Source: Salinactinospora qingdaonensis
GTDB lineage: Bacteria; Actinomycetota; Actinomycetes; Streptosporangiales; Streptosporangiaceae
DNA: 56,120 nt
Assembly (NCBI RefSeq): GCF_039539445.1
Contig: NZ_BAABDD010000030.1
Location: forward strand, 1 to 56,120
Direction of reading: 5' to 3'
The notes under the pieces were generated by a model. It searched no databases and was not told the DNA's origin. It saw only the letters and a program-made list of their open reading frames with translations. A program made the translations under genes and the position numbers. Shown here piece after piece: positions 8,901 through 16,061 of this stretch (the first letter of the stretch is position 1; each line of letters opens with the position of its first letter).

Positions 8901-10024
8901 ACGCCGAGCAGCGCCCCGAGCAGAGCTTGGGTGTGATCACACTGGGTGACAAGCACCGAGCCCGGGTAGAGAAGGCGATCCGTGACGCCAGGCAGGACCG
9001 GCGGGACCTGGACGGTTTCTTCGCTGAGGACGCCGGCCCCACCAAACGGTTCTTCGTGAAGAACATCGAGACCGTGCAGGGCGACGAGCGCGACGCGATC
9101 ATCCTGAGCGTTGGAGTGGCCAAGAAGAGCAACGGCACCGTTTCACGTACCTCGTTCGGACCGCTCAACCAGTCCGGGGGCGAGCGGCGGCTCAATGTGG
9201 CGGTGACCCGGGCGAAACGGCAGATAACCGTGGTGAGTTCGTTCTCCCCCGGCGAGTTGGCCCCTTCGGAGAAGGTCAACGGCACCGAACTGCTGCGGCG
9301 CTACCTCGAAGCGGCGCAGCGGCAGAAGTCACCCGATGCCGTGGACCGGATGACCGGCGCCGAACTCAACGGTTTCGAGCAGGACATCATGCATCGGCTG
9401 TCGGCGCAGGGCATCGCGGTGTACCCGCAGTGGGGCTGCTCGGGCTACCGGATCGACTTCGCGCTGGCCCACCCCGATGAGCCTGGGCGGATGGTCCTCG
9501 CAGTCGAGGCCGACGGCGACACCTACCACCGTTCGGCCAGCGCCCGCGACCGTGACCGGCTCCGCCAGGAGCACTTGACCCGGCTGGGCTGGCGATTCCA
9601 CCGCGTGTGGGCCTCGGCCTGGTTCGACGACCCTGAGGCTGAGACCCGCCGCATCGTCGAGGCATGGCATCAGGCCGCCCAGGCCCACACGGCGGAACAG
9701 GAGCGGGCCGCAGAACCCGCCGCGAGCGACAGCACCGAGCACGTCCCAGAGGACGAGCAGGAGGAGCCGGCCACGTCGATCGGTCGAGAGCGGGGACCGC
9801 GCCCGCGGGTACCCAGTGGCCTCAAGACCAGCGAGTACACCGACGAGGAGTTGGTTGAGCTGTGTGCGTGGCTGATCAGCGATGGACTGTTGCTCGACCG
9901 TCGGGAGCGGGTGAGCGAGGCGCTTCAAGAGCTGGGGTTCCAGCGGCGCGGTCGCCGGATCGTCGAACGGCTGGAGGCCGCGGTGCAGGAGGCGCAGCGC
10001 CGTGCCGACGTAGAGGAGAGGTAG
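5954..10024 (+). CDS. Giant DUF4011-type SF1 helicase with C-terminal Vsr-like nuclease (1356 aa)
   Basis: Residues 1-260 resemble the DUF4011 region found before large superfamily 1 helicases. Walker A GPPGTGKSQTIAN is at about residue 310, and Walker B VVFDEASQIQP with AGDEKQLPPS at about 845-880. Helicase motifs TVQGDERDAIILSVGV and LNVAVTRAKRQ follow. The C-terminus (about 1130-1245) has a Vsr/MTES_1575-like nuclease fold: an acidic IDFALAHPDE, then AVEADGDTYHRS and QEHLTRLGWRFHRVW. The ATG has GGAGGA 8 nt upstream. The stop TAG abuts the ATG of the next gene, so the two are co-translated. GC content is visibly lower than that of its neighbours. Such proteins are common in defence islands; the nucleic-acid target is unknown. 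Confidence 0.85.
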   Translation: MVGNIDQQRAELVRRKADDWAKRLITLDHRNGLLNFKNPKTASLELTHCDEATLDQLLGGTKTGLKKLFPDAKSHSDAVNRARNLRRRIREFREEQGVGVGRLAHGLVCTPDDTKRGAKAPLRLRAPLVLRSLSIEAQTTTESDFKLGVADDPQVNQALLYALRQEHGVELEVAEFAGKLDARLGELAAPEEQLQTVFAELEAAAQRQGVRLELEKSIVLGLFSYQKLPMVEDLQTAGEQLAAHDLVAALAGDEPAMATTREAAAGYAPPEIDRLAPKNEHLVQDADSSQHKAIETALAGHHVLIEGPPGTGKSQTIANLIAGAAARGLRVLFVAEKRAAIEAVTDRLAEVELQGLVLDLHQVSNGKRRLAEQLSTSLARSANERPVEVAETHRKLIDRRERLLSHSRELHTPQDPWGYSPYQVREELLRIGDEHAGRCSLRGRQLHDLNGDRIVQVEEELREFVELGGLRLVRRESPWWQAQVCDTEDARRVLAKLDEVTATTLRRSNDSVHRLLTQAGLAVPNDLAGWEKALKLLDSVAESVAAFGPEIFSHELDGLYYATAPRAVRAQAPSPLTWRQRRALVKRARQLSRAGLTKKPALHAALRKAVEQREHWRELGGPQAQPSKVSGLDEAMRDYQELRHQLAAVAACARLDAPEHRPTDDVKADLEELQREKSMLPLLPRLNETRSRLSSLGLETLLAEIAERDASPEQARLMLRHAWLRGLDEEFRLRSRIIGEFTAGQHSRIAAEFRETDVDHRRLAARRVRRAVAERARQVRDEHPEQTDLVRTEASKKSRHLPPRKLVEKAPDVLLSLHPCWAMSPLVVSQTLPQEQLFDLVVFDEASQIQPHDAITSIMRGQRLVVAGDEKQLPPSTWFDRMLAEDEGEDDEQADLADFESILTSTRAFLPHRLRLRWHYRSQDERLIAFSNREFYDDDLVTFPGATRASPVRLEVVEGVASPGQDGSAPEEVRRVVELVVEHAEQRPEQSLGVITLGDKHRARVEKAIRDARQDRRDLDGFFAEDAGPTKRFFVKNIETVQGDERDAIILSVGVAKKSNGTVSRTSFGPLNQSGGERRLNVAVTRAKRQITVVSSFSPGELAPSEKVNGTELLRRYLEAAQRQKSPDAVDRMTGAELNGFEQDIMHRLSAQGIAVYPQWGCSGYRIDFALAHPDEPGRMVLAVEADGDTYHRSASARDRDRLRQEHLTRLGWRFHRVWASAWFDDPEAETRRIVEAWHQAAQAHTAEQERAAEPAASDSTEHVPEDEQEEPATSIGRERGPRPRVPSGLKTSEYTDEELVELCAWLISDGLLLDRRERVSEALQELGFQRRGRRIVERLEAAVQEAQRRADVEER

Positions 10025-10864
10025 ATGTTTCCCCTGGACACCAAGACCACGGAGCGTCTCGCGAAGGTGATCGTCGACATAGAGGGCCCCTACGAACGCA
10101 AAGGGTGGCAGATCGCGGAACTGCTGCGCAGCGCATCGTGGCCGGACGCACCCGAGTACGACGGCTCACCGCGCGTGCCCTGGCTGGCCGAGCTTTTGGA
10201 GGAGCGACGTGACGACCGAGGGGCCGTTGAGCGGCTGCTGTGCCGAGTGTGCGATCCATTGGAGTATGAGGACGGCATGGCCAGCGCCAAGGACTTTCAA
10301 CAGGTGGTCAACGCCAAGTTGGAGCACGAGGGCTTGGCTGTCAGCTACGTTGAGGGGCGGCCCGTGCTGGGCGAGGTGGGCGCGGACGGGGCCACGCCAG
10401 TCCACTCGGCGCCGCCGGATCTGGAACGGCGGCTGCGCGCTTTGATCAGTGACGACGCCACTGCGGAGATGCAGGTGCGCAGGGCCAACGAGACCCAGTT
10501 GTGCGAGCACATCGGTGCGCACACGATGGCGATCATCGGCATCGGTAGCCTGGTGGAGGGGCTGCTGCTGGCCGTGCTCATCGAGCATGACGCCGAGGCG
10601 CGCAACAACCGGTTCATCAGCGGCAAGGGCAAACCCGTCCATACGGATCAGCCCAGCCTGGCGCTGTTGATCGACACGGTGCGCGCCAAAGGCTGGATTC
10701 AGCTCGACGCGACGAAGTTCATCCACCACGTTCGCGACTTCCGCAACTACATCCACCCCCGTAAGGAGCTGGCGGAACAGCCTGACTTCGACGCCGACAG
10801 CGTGGGCCTGTGCTGGGCCCCGGTGCATGCGATCCTCAACGACCTCGAACAACAGCTCAGGTGA
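10025..10864 (+). CDS. HEPN-like protein, partner of the helicase-nuclease (279 aa)
   Basis: I do not recognise a named family. The N-terminal half (residues 1-110) looks like a small globular helical domain. The C-terminal half is helical and ends with RDFRNYIHP at about residue 238. That arrangement resembles the R-x(4-6)-H active site of HEPN RNases, preceded by a hydrophobic helix (IIGIGSLVEGLLLAVLI) and FIHHV. The ATG follows the helicase stop with no gap, with GAGAGG as ribosome site. HEPN proteins often act as toxins or RNases in defence systems, so a nuclease effector or toxin role is inferred. The catalytic assignment is tentative. Confidence 0.6.
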   Translation: MFPLDTKTTERLAKVIVDIEGPYERKGWQIAELLRSASWPDAPEYDGSPRVPWLAELLEERRDDRGAVERLLCRVCDPLEYEDGMASAKDFQQVVNAKLEHEGLAVSYVEGRPVLGEVGADGATPVHSAPPDLERRLRALISDDATAEMQVRRANETQLCEHIGAHTMAIIGIGSLVEGLLLAVLIEHDAEARNNRFISGKGKPVHTDQPSLALLIDTVRAKGWIQLDATKFIHHVRDFRNYIHPRKELAEQPDFDADSVGLCWAPVHAILNDLEQQLR

Positions 10865-10927
10865 ACTCCATATCCCTAAGCGGGAAAGTCCGAGGCTCCG
10901 CAGCCCCCAGGCAGAGGTAGCGCCGAC

Positions 10928-10979
10928 GGACCCAAAGGTCGGCGAGGAGCGCATCTAGCCCCTCGCCGGCCTTGGGTCC
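10928..10979. terminator. Long terminator-like hairpin after the helicase module
   Basis: GGACCCAA...GGCGAGG (10928-10947) pairs with CCTCGCC...TTGGGTCC (10961-10979) around a 13-nt loop. It closes the two-gene module on its right side. Confidence 0.6.
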
Positions 10980-11086
10980 CTGCGGTGAGGGATAGTCCGT
11001 GTTCCACGAAGCGGGGCAGGTATAAGAGGCACACCGTCAAAGCAACTACGAGGAACGGTGTCGCGGCCGGCCGCCTATGATTCACT

Positions 11087-11106
11087 CTCTACTGGATACA
11101 GTAGAG
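11087..11106. promoter_or_regulatory. Perfect 20-bp operator-like inverted repeat
   Basis: CTCTACTG-GATA-CAGTAGAG has 8-bp perfect arms. It lies 31 nt before the preferred GTG start of the methyltransferase gene. The shape suits a dimeric repressor of the GntR or MarR kind; the cognate regulator is not identifiable in the window. Confidence 0.6.
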
Positions 11107-11136
11107 GCTGTACTCAAAGATCGAGAGGTGTGGACC

Positions 11137-11766
11137 GTGCTGGGATGGATCGCGCTGGGAGGCTTCGCCGCGTGGTTGGCGGTGACCTTTGGGTGGCACA
11201 CGTGGCGGCTGTACCGGCGCACCGGCGACACCGGAGTGCGCATGGCGGGAGGCCGCAGCGGCGTACAGCGGGCGGCGATGCTGCTGTTCGCCGTCGCGCT
11301 CCTGGCCGGGATCGCCGCCCCGGTCGCGGCGCTGCTGGGCTTTCCCACCCCCACCGGCCCGCTCGCGCTCCCCGTGGCGGGCGGGATCATCGTCGCCGCC
11401 ACGATCGTGGCCACACCCCTGACCCAGGCGGCGATGCGCGACTCGTGGCGGATCGGCGTCGAATCGGACGAACACACCGCCCTCGTGACCAGTGGCCCGT
11501 TCCGGCTGGCCCGCAACCCGATGTTCACACTGAGCGCGGCCGTGAGCCTGGGGCTGGCGCTGCTCGTACCCAACGTGATCGCGCTCCTCGGCGTCACCGC
11601 CACCATCGCCGCGGTTCAACTCCAGGTGCGCGGGGTAGAAGAGCCCCACCTGCTCGCCGCCCACGGCCGCACCTACCGTGACTACGCCGCTGTCACCGGG
11701 CGCTTCGTCCCCGGACTTGGCCGGCTCACCGCTCCGGCGCCCGCTGGTGGGCGCCGGAGCGGATGA
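11137..11766 (+). CDS. Isoprenylcysteine carboxyl methyltransferase-like membrane protein (209 aa)
   Basis: An integral membrane methyltransferase of the ICMT/PEMT-like superfamily. Several hydrophobic segments are followed by the diagnostic GPFRLARNPMF and EEPHLLAAHGRTYRDY motifs, which form the SAM and substrate site. The substrate in bacteria is usually unknown. The GTG at 11137 is preferred because GAGAGG lies 8 nt upstream. The longer frame from ATG 11077 would translate through the perfect inverted repeat at 11087-11106 and has no ribosome site. The stop lies at a strong GC hairpin. Confidence 0.78.
   Translation: MLGWIALGGFAAWLAVTFGWHTWRLYRRTGDTGVRMAGGRSGVQRAAMLLFAVALLAGIAAPVAALLGFPTPTGPLALPVAGGIIVAATIVATPLTQAAMRDSWRIGVESDEHTALVTSGPFRLARNPMFTLSAAVSLGLALLVPNVIALLGVTATIAAVQLQVRGVEEPHLLAAHGRTYRDYAAVTGRFVPGLGRLTAPAPAGGRRSG
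11730..11761. terminator. Strong GC hairpin between convergent genes
   Basis: CGCTCCGGCGCCC and GGGCGCCGGAGCG form a 13-bp perfect stem with a 6-nt loop. It overlaps the last codons of the methyltransferase gene and could terminate it. Confidence 0.6.
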
Positions 11767-11889
11767 GCGCGACACCATCGGCCACGCACGCCCCCACGGG
11801 CGCGGCCGAACGTCTCCCCGGCTGGGCCCACCTGGCCACATCTGGCCTCCCCCAGCCGGCCGTGGGCGCCCACGGTCAAGACGCGCTGC

Positions 11890-12654
11890 TCACTTGGCAA
11901 GGAACGAGATGATTTCCTCAGTGAACGTGGGGGCACGGACCGCTCCCAGGTGGTCACCGGAGACCATACACAGCCTGGCCCCCGGGATCGCGTCGGCCAG
12001 CACCTCCGGACGTGCCGCGAACACGTCCTCGTCCCCGGCGAGCAGCAGCGTGGGGGCGGTGATGCGATCCAGTTCGATGGGCTTTTGGTGCATGGCGCCG
12101 GCCTGAGCCGCCAGGGCCAGCCGGTCGGCACCGGTGAAGTCGGCGAAGGCGCGGAACTCGGCGGCCGGCGGATCGTCGATCGAGGCGGGATCGTCGGCAC
12201 GCAGCGCCGCGATCAGGTTGGCGCCGCCGATCACCCGACTGTCGACCCCGCCCAACTCGACCACGGCGGCGCCGACACCGCCGACGGCCAACCGGCGTAC
12301 ACACTGTTCCCGCGCGGCCACCAGCAGCGAGACGACAGCGCCCATCGAGTAGCCGACGAGGTCGACGCGGGACTCACCGAGCAGTTCCAGCAGGGTGAGC
12401 ACGTCGGTCGCCATCTTCTCCTCACCGAAGTAGGCGGGGTCATGCGGTTTCTCGGAGTTGCCATGGCCCCGCGCGTCGATCGTGGCCACCCGCCGGCCGG
12501 CGTCGCGCAGCGCGTCGACGACGCCGGGAGCCACCCAGTTCGCCTCCCCGCTGGCGGCGAAGCCGTGGTGCAGCACAACGAGGGGAAGGTCGGAGTCTTG
12601 CTCCCAGAGTCGGTAGGAGAGGGTAAGCCCATCGGCGGAAGAGAAACTCGGCAT
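11890..12654 (-). CDS. Alpha/beta hydrolase (254 aa)
   Basis: A typical cytoplasmic alpha/beta hydrolase: oxyanion HHGFAASGE, a DARGHGNSEKP strand-loop, nucleophile elbow GYSMGA at about residue 100, and the terminal GDHLGAV catalytic His. It resembles epoxide hydrolase/haloperoxidase-like esterases; the substrate cannot be assigned. The ATG at 12654 (MPSFSSADG) has AAAGGGA upstream and is preferred to the longer frame from 12711. Confidence 0.85.
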   Translation of the reverse strand: MPSFSSADGLTLSYRLWEQDSDLPLVVLHHGFAASGEANWVAPGVVDALRDAGRRVATIDARGHGNSEKPHDPAYFGEEKMATDVLTLLELLGESRVDLVGYSMGAVVSLLVAAREQCVRRLAVGGVGAAVVELGGVDSRVIGGANLIAALRADDPASIDDPPAAEFRAFADFTGADRLALAAQAGAMHQKPIELDRITAPTLLLAGDEDVFAARPEVLADAIPGARLCMVSGDHLGAVRAPTFTEEIISFLAK

Positions 12655-13034
12655 GTCTGTGGTCCCTTTGCTTTCGAAACGACCCGAGAGTGGCGCCAGT
12701 GCCGCCGCCACCGGGGGCGGCTGTTCCGGAGTCGTTCCCCCGCGTATGACAGGGGTGGTTGTGGAGCTGTCCTCTCAACGATTCCCCTGTGGGCCGCAAA
12801 CCCCAAGGACTGACATGGAAACTGGTGAAAACCCTGGGTAGAGGCGGTGAGGGGGGCCGGGGCCGGAATTCGGCCGGCTGCTTACACCCTTGCATTTACA
12901 GGGATTGATCGATGGAGCGCTCACAGACGGCGGATCTTTGCTTTCATGGGGATCTGAGGGTTCTCAGCCGTGAGGCCCGGAGCCCGCACGGGCTCGACCG
13001 CGGACCGTTCGACTACGGGGAAACAGGGATAGCT
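12655..13034. other. Intergenic region with possible alternative start of the next gene
   Basis: The reading frame of the following proline-rich gene extends left to an ATG at 12912, but this extension has no ribosome site and no recognisable content. A T-rich stretch near 12885-12905 (ACACCCTTGCATTTACAGGG) could be a promoter. Confidence 0.4.
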
Positions 13035-13781
13035 GTGTCGACAGCAAACACGGAGAGCAATCATTACATCACCCAATACATAGAGCGTGGCGAGTCGCCG
13101 GCGCCCGAGCCGCGAGAGCGGTGCAGCGCGACCGACGCGGCTCAAAACGCGGAACTCGCTCGCCTCATCCGGAAACTCGGCACCGTCCGTCCCGACATCC
13201 TCTCCGGCCATGGCATGCCCAGGCCCGCCGCGGCCACGGTCACCGCGCCGCACGCAGCCGAACCGGCCACCACCCAACCGGTGGACGAGACCGCCGAACC
13301 CGCCGCCGACACGGCGCCCGAGCCCGCCCGCGCCCACGATTCGGCGCCGCTGCCCGCTGGCGTCCCGTCCTCTTCTGAACAGCCCGTTGCCTGTCCTGCC
13401 CCCGCGCCGGCTCCCGGCGACACCGCGGGGCACGCTCGGCAGCCGACCCGGCTGCCTTTCCCACGTCCCCGGAGGCCGCTGGAGCCCGAATCGGTGACCG
13501 GACGCCGGCCCACCCGCGAGGACTTCCCGGTCGACCGCGACGCGCTGAACCGGATCGCCTGGCTGCGCGCCAACGCCGCCGGGAACGTGCGCCCGGGCGA
13601 CTACTGGCCCGCCCACGCCAACGCGGCGTTTCGCGCCAGGATGGCCCGCCCCTCCCTGCGCACCCGCACCAAGCGAGCCGTCAAGAAGGGCATGAAGGAC
13701 CTGTGCACGATCGTCGGCGCCTGCACCCTCGTGGCCGCCCTCGCCAGCGCCGCCATCCTGCCGTTCGTGCCCGCCGTCTGA
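13035..13781 (+). CDS. Proline/alanine-rich protein with C-terminal membrane anchor
   Basis: I recognise no family. With the GTG start at 13035 (AGGGAT just upstream) it is 248 aa; from ATG 12912 it would be 289 aa. A short N-terminal segment is followed by a long Pro/Ala/Glu-rich disordered stretch. A folded, basic segment comes next (about TREDFPVDRDALNRIAWLRA). The end is a C-terminal hydrophobic helix, TIVGACTLVAALASAAIL. It may be a tail-anchored or C-terminally anchored protein with a cytoplasmic linker. Confidence 0.6.
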   Translation: MSTANTESNHYITQYIERGESPAPEPRERCSATDAAQNAELARLIRKLGTVRPDILSGHGMPRPAAATVTAPHAAEPATTQPVDETAEPAADTAPEPARAHDSAPLPAGVPSSSEQPVACPAPAPAPGDTAGHARQPTRLPFPRPRRPLEPESVTGRRPTREDFPVDRDALNRIAWLRANAAGNVRPGDYWPAHANAAFRARMARPSLRTRTKRAVKKGMKDLCTIVGACTLVAALASAAILPFVPAV

Positions 13782-13848
13782 TCGCGAGAGTCCCGGCCGG
13801 CAGAAACGGCAGGGCCGTAAGCGTGGCGAGGGCGGGTGCCGGATGGAC

Positions 13849-14049
13849 TCACTCGGTGTCGATATCGGCCTCCCCGAGGAGTTCATCGGCGTGCGCGGCA
13901 CCGAGTTCGGCCATGAACCCGCGTTCAAGGTCGGCGAGGTAGTTCGCTCGCATATCGATGAAGCCCTGATCGTCGCCGCTGCGCAGCCGGTCGAGCGCCT
14001 CTGGCGGAATCCCGTGCGATTCGAGGATCTCATCGCGGATTTCACAGGC
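13849..14049 (-). pseudogene. Truncated gene remnant, acidic C-terminal fragment
   Basis: An open frame of 66 codons on the minus strand, closed by a TGA upstream and ending TGA at 13849-13851. Its product is protein-like: ILESHGIPPEALDRLRSG, then GFIDMRANYLADLERGF, then HADELLGEADIDTE. It lacks a usable start codon except for an internal ATG late in the frame. I read it as the C-terminus of a decayed gene. The overlapping plus-strand frame at 13843-14076 is its shadow. The family is not recognised. Confidence 0.55.
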
Positions 14050-14171
14050 TCACCGGCTTCTCCGGTCCAGCGCTGAGCGACACAGAGGAGGCGAACGCCT
14101 CCGATCCAGCCGCGCGGTTGCTCGCTCGACGGTGACCTCTCGGTGGGGGCGGTGCATGGGCATTTCGGACT

Positions 14172-14196
14172 ATTGCGTATCTTTTGCTGTTGCAAT
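14172..14196. promoter_or_regulatory. Candidate metal-regulator box upstream of cbiM
   Basis: ATTGC (14172-14176) and GCAAT (14192-14196) frame an AT-rich core with TTTTGCTGTTGCAAT. It resembles Nur/Fur-type TTGC-n-TTGCAA boxes. It lies about 40 nt upstream of cbiM. No cobalamin riboswitch signature is seen in the 158-nt leader. Confidence 0.45.
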
Positions 14197-14234
14197 CCAA
14201 TGGCGATTAGGCATGCTCTGAGAGGAGGGGCCGG

Positions 14235-14927
14235 ATGCACGTCCCCGACGGGTTCATCAACGCCACGGTCTCGATCGGCGCCGGCGTCGTGGCGGCGGGT
14301 GGAGTGGCGGTGTGCCTGCGCAAGGCCCGCGGCGAGGTGGACGAGCGCCTCGTGCCCATGGCGGGTTTGGCCGCGGCGTTCATCTTCGCGGTCCAGATGT
14401 TGAACTTCCCGGTCGGGGCGGGCACGAGCGGTCATCTGATGGGCGGAACCCTCGCGGCGCTACTGGTCGGCCCCTACGTCGGCGCGTTAGCGGTGACCGT
14501 GGTCCTGATCGTGCAGGCGCTGCTGTTCGCCGACGGCGGGCTGACCGCACTCGGGGTGAACGTGCTCAACGTGGGGTTGATCACCGCCTTCGCCGGATAC
14601 GGGCTCTTCGTCCTGCTGGTGCGCCTGCTGCCGAAGAACAAAGCGGTCGTGATCGTGGCCGGCGGGGTCGCTGCCGGGGTGTCGGTGCCGCTGGCGGCGT
14701 TGGCGTTCGTCGCCGAGTACGCCATCGGTGCGACCACGAGTGTGCCGCTGGCGACGGTGGCTGCCGCCATGGGCGGGGTGCATCTCGCCATCGGCGTGGG
14801 GGAAGGGCTGATCACCGCCGCCACGCTGGCCGCCGTGCTCGCCGCCCGGCCCGACCTTGTCCACGGCGCGCGCCATCTGCGCGCCTCCACCCGCCGTACC
14901 TCCTCCCCTCTCACTGCGGAAGGCTGA
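14235..14927 (+). CDS. cbiM: ECF cobalt/nickel transporter substrate component CbiM (230 aa)
   Basis: Begins with the invariant MHVPDGF, whose first two residues help bind the metal. Membrane segments follow, with MLNFPVGAGTSGHLMGG, VGPYVGALAVTVVLIVQALLF and GGVHLAIGVGEGLITA, all typical of CbiM. It is the S-component of an energy-coupling-factor importer for Co2+ or Ni2+. A strong GAGAGGAGG precedes the start. It is first in a four-gene operon with a PDGLE/CbiN-like protein, CbiQ and CbiO. The metal cannot be fixed from sequence alone. The Nur-like box upstream favours nickel. Confidence 0.93.
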   Translation: MHVPDGFINATVSIGAGVVAAGGVAVCLRKARGEVDERLVPMAGLAAAFIFAVQMLNFPVGAGTSGHLMGGTLAALLVGPYVGALAVTVVLIVQALLFADGGLTALGVNVLNVGLITAFAGYGLFVLLVRLLPKNKAVVIVAGGVAAGVSVPLAALAFVAEYAIGATTSVPLATVAAAMGGVHLAIGVGEGLITAATLAAVLAARPDLVHGARHLRASTRRTSSPLTAEG

Positions 14928-14930
14928 CCC

Positions 14931-15284
14931 ATGCGTGAAGGAATCCGCCCCTTCGTTATCGTGGGGCTGCTGGTGACGCTCGTGCTCGCCGGCGGCGTCA
15001 GCTACTACGCCAGCACAGCCCCCGACGGTTTGACCCGGGTCGCCCAAGACCTGGGCTTCATGAGTTCCGAGCAAGAACACGCCTTGGGTGACAGCCCGCT
15101 GGCCGACTACGGTACGGCGGGCGTGGGCCCGGCATGGCTGTCGGGCGCGATCGCCGGCGTCACCGGCGTGGTGGTCACGTTCGCCATCGCGGGCGGGCTG
15201 TTCCTGCTGGTGCGGCGCCGCACCGGCGGCTCGGGCGGCGCGGCGACCGCGGAGGGCTCCGGCGCTCCCGCCCGCGACGAGTGA
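14931..15284 (+). CDS. cbiN: PDGLE-domain (CbiN-like) ECF transporter subunit (117 aa)
   Basis: A small protein with two membrane helices (residues 7-27 and 68-92) and the signature STAPDGLTRVAQDLGF of the PDGLE domain that replaces or accompanies CbiN. It is needed with CbiM for metal uptake. It starts 4 nt after the cbiM stop and its own stop overlaps the cbiQ GTG, so translation is coupled. Confidence 0.88.
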   Translation: MREGIRPFVIVGLLVTLVLAGGVSYYASTAPDGLTRVAQDLGFMSSEQEHALGDSPLADYGTAGVGPAWLSGAIAGVTGVVVTFAIAGGLFLLVRRRTGGSGGAATAEGSGAPARDE

Positions 15285-16048
15285 GCGCGGGCCACCGCCC
15301 CCTGCTCTACCGCGAGGGGCACACCCCCCTGCACCGGCTGCCGGCCCAGTGCAAGCTGGCTGCGGCCTGCTGCTTCGTGCTGATCGTCGTGGCGACACCC
15401 CGGGAACAGTTCTGGGCCTTCGCGGTATACGCGGGACTGCTCGCCGGGGTGGCCGCGGTGGGCCGGGTGCCGCCCGGCTTCGTCGCGGCTCGGATGCTGA
15501 TCGAGATCCCGTTCGTGGTGTTCGCCCTGGCGTTGCCTTTCCTGTCCACCGGCGAGCAGACGGTGGAAGTGCTGGGAGTCTCGCTGGTGGTCAACGGGCT
15601 GCTCGACGCTTTTGCCTTGCTGGTGAAAGGATCGCTGGGCGTGGCGACCTCGATCGTGTTGGCGGCCACCACGCGGGTCGCCGAGCTGCTCGACGGGCTG
15701 GAACGGCTGCGCCTGCCCCGGATCTTGGTGCTGATCGCGGCGTTCATGATCCGCTACATCGCGGTCGTGGCCGAGGAGATGGGGCACATGCGGGTGGCCA
15801 TGGCGTCGCGGGGCTTCCGGCCGCGGACGCTGCGCCACCTGCCGGCGCTGGCGTCCCTGGCGGGCTCACTGTTCATCCGCACCTACGAGCGCGGCGAGCG
15901 GATCTACGTGGCGATGCTCAGTCGCGGCTACAGCGGGACGATGCCGGCGACCGCGGTCCCGGCGACACCGCGCGCATGGGCGGCCACGGCCACCCTGCCG
16001 ACTTTGGCGCTGGCGGTCCTGGCCGCCGGCTGGATGCTACAGCTTTAA
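15281..16048 (+). CDS. cbiQ: ECF transporter transmembrane component CbiQ (255 aa)
   Basis: The T-component that couples CbiM to the ATPase. After a short basic N-terminus (VSAGHRPLLYREGHTPLHRL) come about five membrane helices. The two coupling motifs appear as MASRGFRP and MLSRGYSG, matching the A-R-G pattern of EcfT/CbiQ. The GTG at 15281 overlaps the preceding TGA (GTGA). The longer frame from 15134 merely translates cbiN out of frame. Confidence 0.92.
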   Translation: MSAGHRPLLYREGHTPLHRLPAQCKLAAACCFVLIVVATPREQFWAFAVYAGLLAGVAAVGRVPPGFVAARMLIEIPFVVFALALPFLSTGEQTVEVLGVSLVVNGLLDAFALLVKGSLGVATSIVLAATTRVAELLDGLERLRLPRILVLIAAFMIRYIAVVAEEMGHMRVAMASRGFRPRTLRHLPALASLAGSLFIRTYERGERIYVAMLSRGYSGTMPATAVPATPRAWAATATLPTLALAVLAAGWMLQL

Positions 16049-16061
16049 CGGGAGCGGCTGC

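Noticed and set aside
5954..10864. Assignment to the named Mokosh defence system
   Set aside because: Mokosh pairs an SF1-type helicase with a phospholipase D domain; neither protein here shows the HxK motif, so I leave the system unnamed.
13843..14076. 77-codon plus-strand frame
   Set aside because: Shadow of the more protein-like minus-strand remnant at 13849-14049.
14077..14234. Cobalamin riboswitch upstream of cbiM
   Set aside because: The leader is short and I see no B12-box-like sequence or the expected stems.
12921..14435. 504-codon minus-strand frame
   Set aside because: It is the GC-driven shadow of the proline-rich gene and of cbiM; no domain and no ribosome site.
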